A stretch of DNA of 64,000 nt from Limnohabitans curvus (GTDB lineage Bacteria > Pseudomonadota > Gammaproteobacteria > Burkholderiales > Burkholderiaceae_C). Below, in pieces: positions 62,327-64,000 of this stretch (its first letter is position 1; each line of letters starts with the position of its first letter). The notes below the pieces were generated by a model that made no database searches, had not been told where the DNA came from, and worked only from the letters and a program-made list of their open reading frames with translations. The DNA lies in NCBI RefSeq assembly GCF_003063475.1, contig NZ_NESP01000001.1, positions 868,001 through 932,000 on the forward strand, in the 5' to 3' direction. Position numbers and translations under genes: made by a program.

Positions 62327-63418
62327 TCAAGTTTCTTTAGAGATCTTGATGCTGGGAAACTTGCTCGAAAAGTCTTTGGCTTTCGCTGCAATTTTCACCG
62401 CCACCTGGCGGGCCACCGCCTTGTAGATGCCAGCCACGTCGCCGTCAGGGTCGGCCACCACGGTGGGCTTGCCACTGTCGGCTTGCAGGCGGATTTGCAT
62501 GTTCAGCGGCAAGGCACCCAAGTAGTCCATGTTGTATTGCTCGGCCATCTTCTTGCCGCCGTCGGCGCCAAAGATATGTTCGATGTGGCCGCAATTGGTG
62601 CATACATGCACCGCCATGTTCTCGACCAAACCGAGGATGGGCACGCCCACCTTCTCGAACATCTTGATGCCTTTTTTGGCATCCAGCAACGCAATGTCTT
62701 GCGGCGTGGTGACGATGACCGCACCGGTCATGGGCACGCGCTGGCTGAGCGTGAGCTGGATGTCGCCCGTGCCGGGGGGCATGTCGACGATCAAATAGTC
62801 CAAGGCTTTCCAGTTGGTTTGGCGCAGCAACTGCTCCAAGGCTTGGGTGGCCATGGGGCCGCGCCAGATCATGGCTTCGTCTTGGTCCACCAAGAAACCG
62901 ATGGACATGACTTGCACGCCGTAGTTCTCCAACGGGTCCATGGTTTGGCCGTCGGTGCTCTCAGGACGGCCTTCGATGCCCATCATCATGGGCTGACTAG
63001 GGCCGTAAATGTCGGCGTCCAGCAAACCCACGCTGGCGCCTTCGGCGGCCAAGGCCAGCGCCAAGTTGGCGGCGGTGGTGCTTTTGCCCACACCGCCCTT
63101 GCCTGAGGCCACGGCGATGATGTTTTTCACTTGGGGCAACAACGCCACACCGCGCTGCGCGGCGTGCGCCACGATGTTCATGGTGATGTTGGCCGACACG
63201 TTCTCGACACCCGCCACGCTTTTGGCAGCAGCGATCAAGTCTTTGCGAAAACCTGCGATTTGGCTCTTGGCGGGGTAACCCAGCACCACGTCAAACGACA
63301 CATCGCCGCCTTGAATTTGCAGGTTCTTCAGCGCTTTGGTGGTGACAAAGTCTTTGCCCGTGTTGGGGTCAATCACGGTTTGGAGAGCCGCGGTCAGGGC
63401 TTGTTCGTTCAGGGCCAT
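62327..63418 (-). CDS. apbC: Mrp/ApbC-type iron-sulphur cluster carrier ATPase
   Basis: A 363-residue P-loop ATPase of the Mrp/Nbp35/ApbC family, which carries Fe-S clusters to target proteins. An N-terminal DUF59/MIP18 domain (residues 1-80) precedes the deviant Walker A motif SGKGGVGKST near residue 109. The C-terminal VCTNCGHIEHIF (about 270) has the CxxC of the family. The gene lies upstream of the DUF3305 gene, eight bases apart, and probably feeds clusters to the formate dehydrogenase Fe-S proteins. Confidence 0.94.
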   Translation of the reverse strand: MALNEQALTAALQTVIDPNTGKDFVTTKALKNLQIQGGDVSFDVVLGYPAKSQIAGFRKDLIAAAKSVAGVENVSANITMNIVAHAAQRGVALLPQVKNIIAVASGKGGVGKSTTAANLALALAAEGASVGLLDADIYGPSQPMMMGIEGRPESTDGQTMDPLENYGVQVMSIGFLVDQDEAMIWRGPMATQALEQLLRQTNWKALDYLIVDMPPGTGDIQLTLSQRVPMTGAVIVTTPQDIALLDAKKGIKMFEKVGVPILGLVENMAVHVCTNCGHIEHIFGADGGKKMAEQYNMDYLGALPLNMQIRLQADSGKPTVVADPDGDVAGIYKAVARQVAVKIAAKAKDFSSKFPSIKISKET

Positions 63419-63547
63419 AAAACTTCTTTGTTCTTGAAATAGGAATTGCGCGCAAGTCTAGCGCGGCGCGTTTGACCGCACGCAACGCAGGTCATCCGTG
63501 CGACTGAGCGCCCGTTGAAGCAGTAAATCAGCGCAAGCGAGCGCAGA

Positions 63548-63829
63548 TCAAGCGTTTTTACGCGCCACCCAATACGCCGCACCTTCAGCGCCATAGCGCT
63601 CGTCATGCGGCACATTGGGGTCCAGCTCAAAAATAGAGCCGGGCAGCAGATGCTGGGTTTGGCCATGCATGGTCAGCCACATCTCACCGCGCGTGAGGAT
63701 GGCGTGCACGCCAAACGCGTGGGTGTGGGTGTCTAGCACGGTGTTGGGCGCCCATTCACGCTCGATCACCTCGTCAAAGCCGGCGGCCATGGCTTTTTGG
63801 CGGAATTCGTCAAAGCTAGGTAAGTTCAT
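63548..63829 (-). CDS. Small cupin-domain protein
   Basis: A 93-residue single-cupin beta-barrel protein. The metal-binding residues of motif 1 are in [15 protein letters not shown] (about residues 35-49), and motif 2 has [14 protein letters not shown] (about 67-80). The protein has no signal peptide and is close to the minimum cupin size. Cupins bind small ligands or metals; the substrate is unknown. It is leftward, divergent from metG, 56 bases away, and 129 bases upstream of mrp, with no evident link. Confidence 0.85.
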   Translation of the reverse strand: MNLPSFDEFRQKAMAAGFDEVIEREWAPNTVLDTHTHAFGVHAILTRGEMWLTMHGQTQHLLPGSIFELDPNVPHDERYGAEGAAYWVARKNA

Positions 63830-63885
63830 GCGCGCATTCTGTAGGAACTAAAATCGCCCCCTTCGCCCTAAGGTCTTGCTCCCAA

Positions 63886-64000
63886 ATGTCCCAGCGCCAG
63901 CTTTTCGTCACCACCGCCCTGCCCTACGCCAACGGCAATTTCCACATCGGTCACATCATGGAGTACATCCAGGCCGACATCTGGGTGCGTTTCCAGCGCA
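63886..64000 (+). CDS. metG: Methionyl-tRNA synthetase (5' end only)
   Basis: The first 38 codons of a class I synthetase, cut by the window edge. The N-terminus shows the MetRS signature, with [17 protein letters not shown] covering the HIGH motif at residues 21-24 and then [11 protein letters not shown]. The upstream 56 bases separate it from the divergent cupin gene. Confidence 0.95.
   Translation, partial: MSQRQLFVTTALPYANGNFHIGHIMEYIQADIWVRFQR

Overview
The window looks like chromosomal DNA of a betaproteobacterium of the Burkholderiales, most likely a Comamonadaceae member close to Limnohabitans, Rhodoferax or Acidovorax. I infer this from the high but not extreme GC content and from the gene content: a DUF3305/DUF3306/polyferredoxin formate dehydrogenase cluster, a tripartite tricarboxylate (Tct) transporter, an NhaR-type LysR regulator and a complete System I cytochrome c maturation operon. 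This is a family-level judgement from reading alone, not from a database search. Genes are densely packed, and no stretch without a gene exceeds about 190 bases. I saw no insertion sequence, integrase, CRISPR array or rRNA gene.

Layout. 1-7.9 kb: a partial SDR gene and an EamA transporter, a divergent CPA2 antiporter, then a leftward cluster of two gamma-glutamyltransferase paralogues followed by a secreted EndoU-type nuclease and a small, strongly acidic protein. 8.0-10.2 kb: an AT-flanked gene for a repeat protein with a Bap/BapA-like N-terminus. 10.3-19.4 kb: DUF3422, TctBA, a spermidine-synthase-like protein, RecJ, an uncharacterised RecJ neighbour and LolCD. 19.4-25.9 kb: an NhaR-like regulator, an Rrf2/IscR-like regulator without cysteines, TatD, RNase AM, YciO, a site-2 protease, TrpRS with a four-cysteine iron-sulphur motif, and an orphan response regulator.

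25.9-33.9 kb is one leftward operon, a FemAB-like gene followed by ccmABCDEFGHI, mostly with 4-base overlaps, which exports haem and attaches it to c-type cytochromes. 34-40.3 kb has a CLC antiporter that resembles the fluoride-type subclass and a three-gene operon headed by a 1054-residue TPR-CHAT (caspase-like) protein predicted to be exported. 40.4-45.2 kb is housekeeping: tRNA-Ser(CGA), serS, ispH, fkpB, radC and smr. 45.2-47.8 kb is an uncharacterised three-gene unit: a DapB-like protein, a membrane protein and a DUF6402-like protein.

47.8-63.4 kb carries a truncated haemoglobin, an AlkD-like protein, a large FtsX-type permease overlapping fdhD, and a molybdenum formate dehydrogenase locus. 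That locus runs leftward: Mrp/ApbC, DUF3305, DUF3306, a 699-residue polyferredoxin and a TorD-like chaperone; then a 191-base gap with a nested dyad; then a Tat-signal small protein, the Cys-type catalytic subunit, the Fe-S subunit, a small lipoprotein, the cytochrome b subunit and an Ala/Pro-tailed small protein, ending at a terminator. The Fe-S carrier, chaperone, polyferredoxin and FdhD plausibly serve maturation of, or electron transfer with, this enzyme. The window ends with a cupin gene and the 5' end of metG.

The best candidates for undescribed biology are the EndoU/acidic-protein pair, the exported TPR-CHAT operon, the DUF6402 trio and the orphan Bap-like repeat protein.
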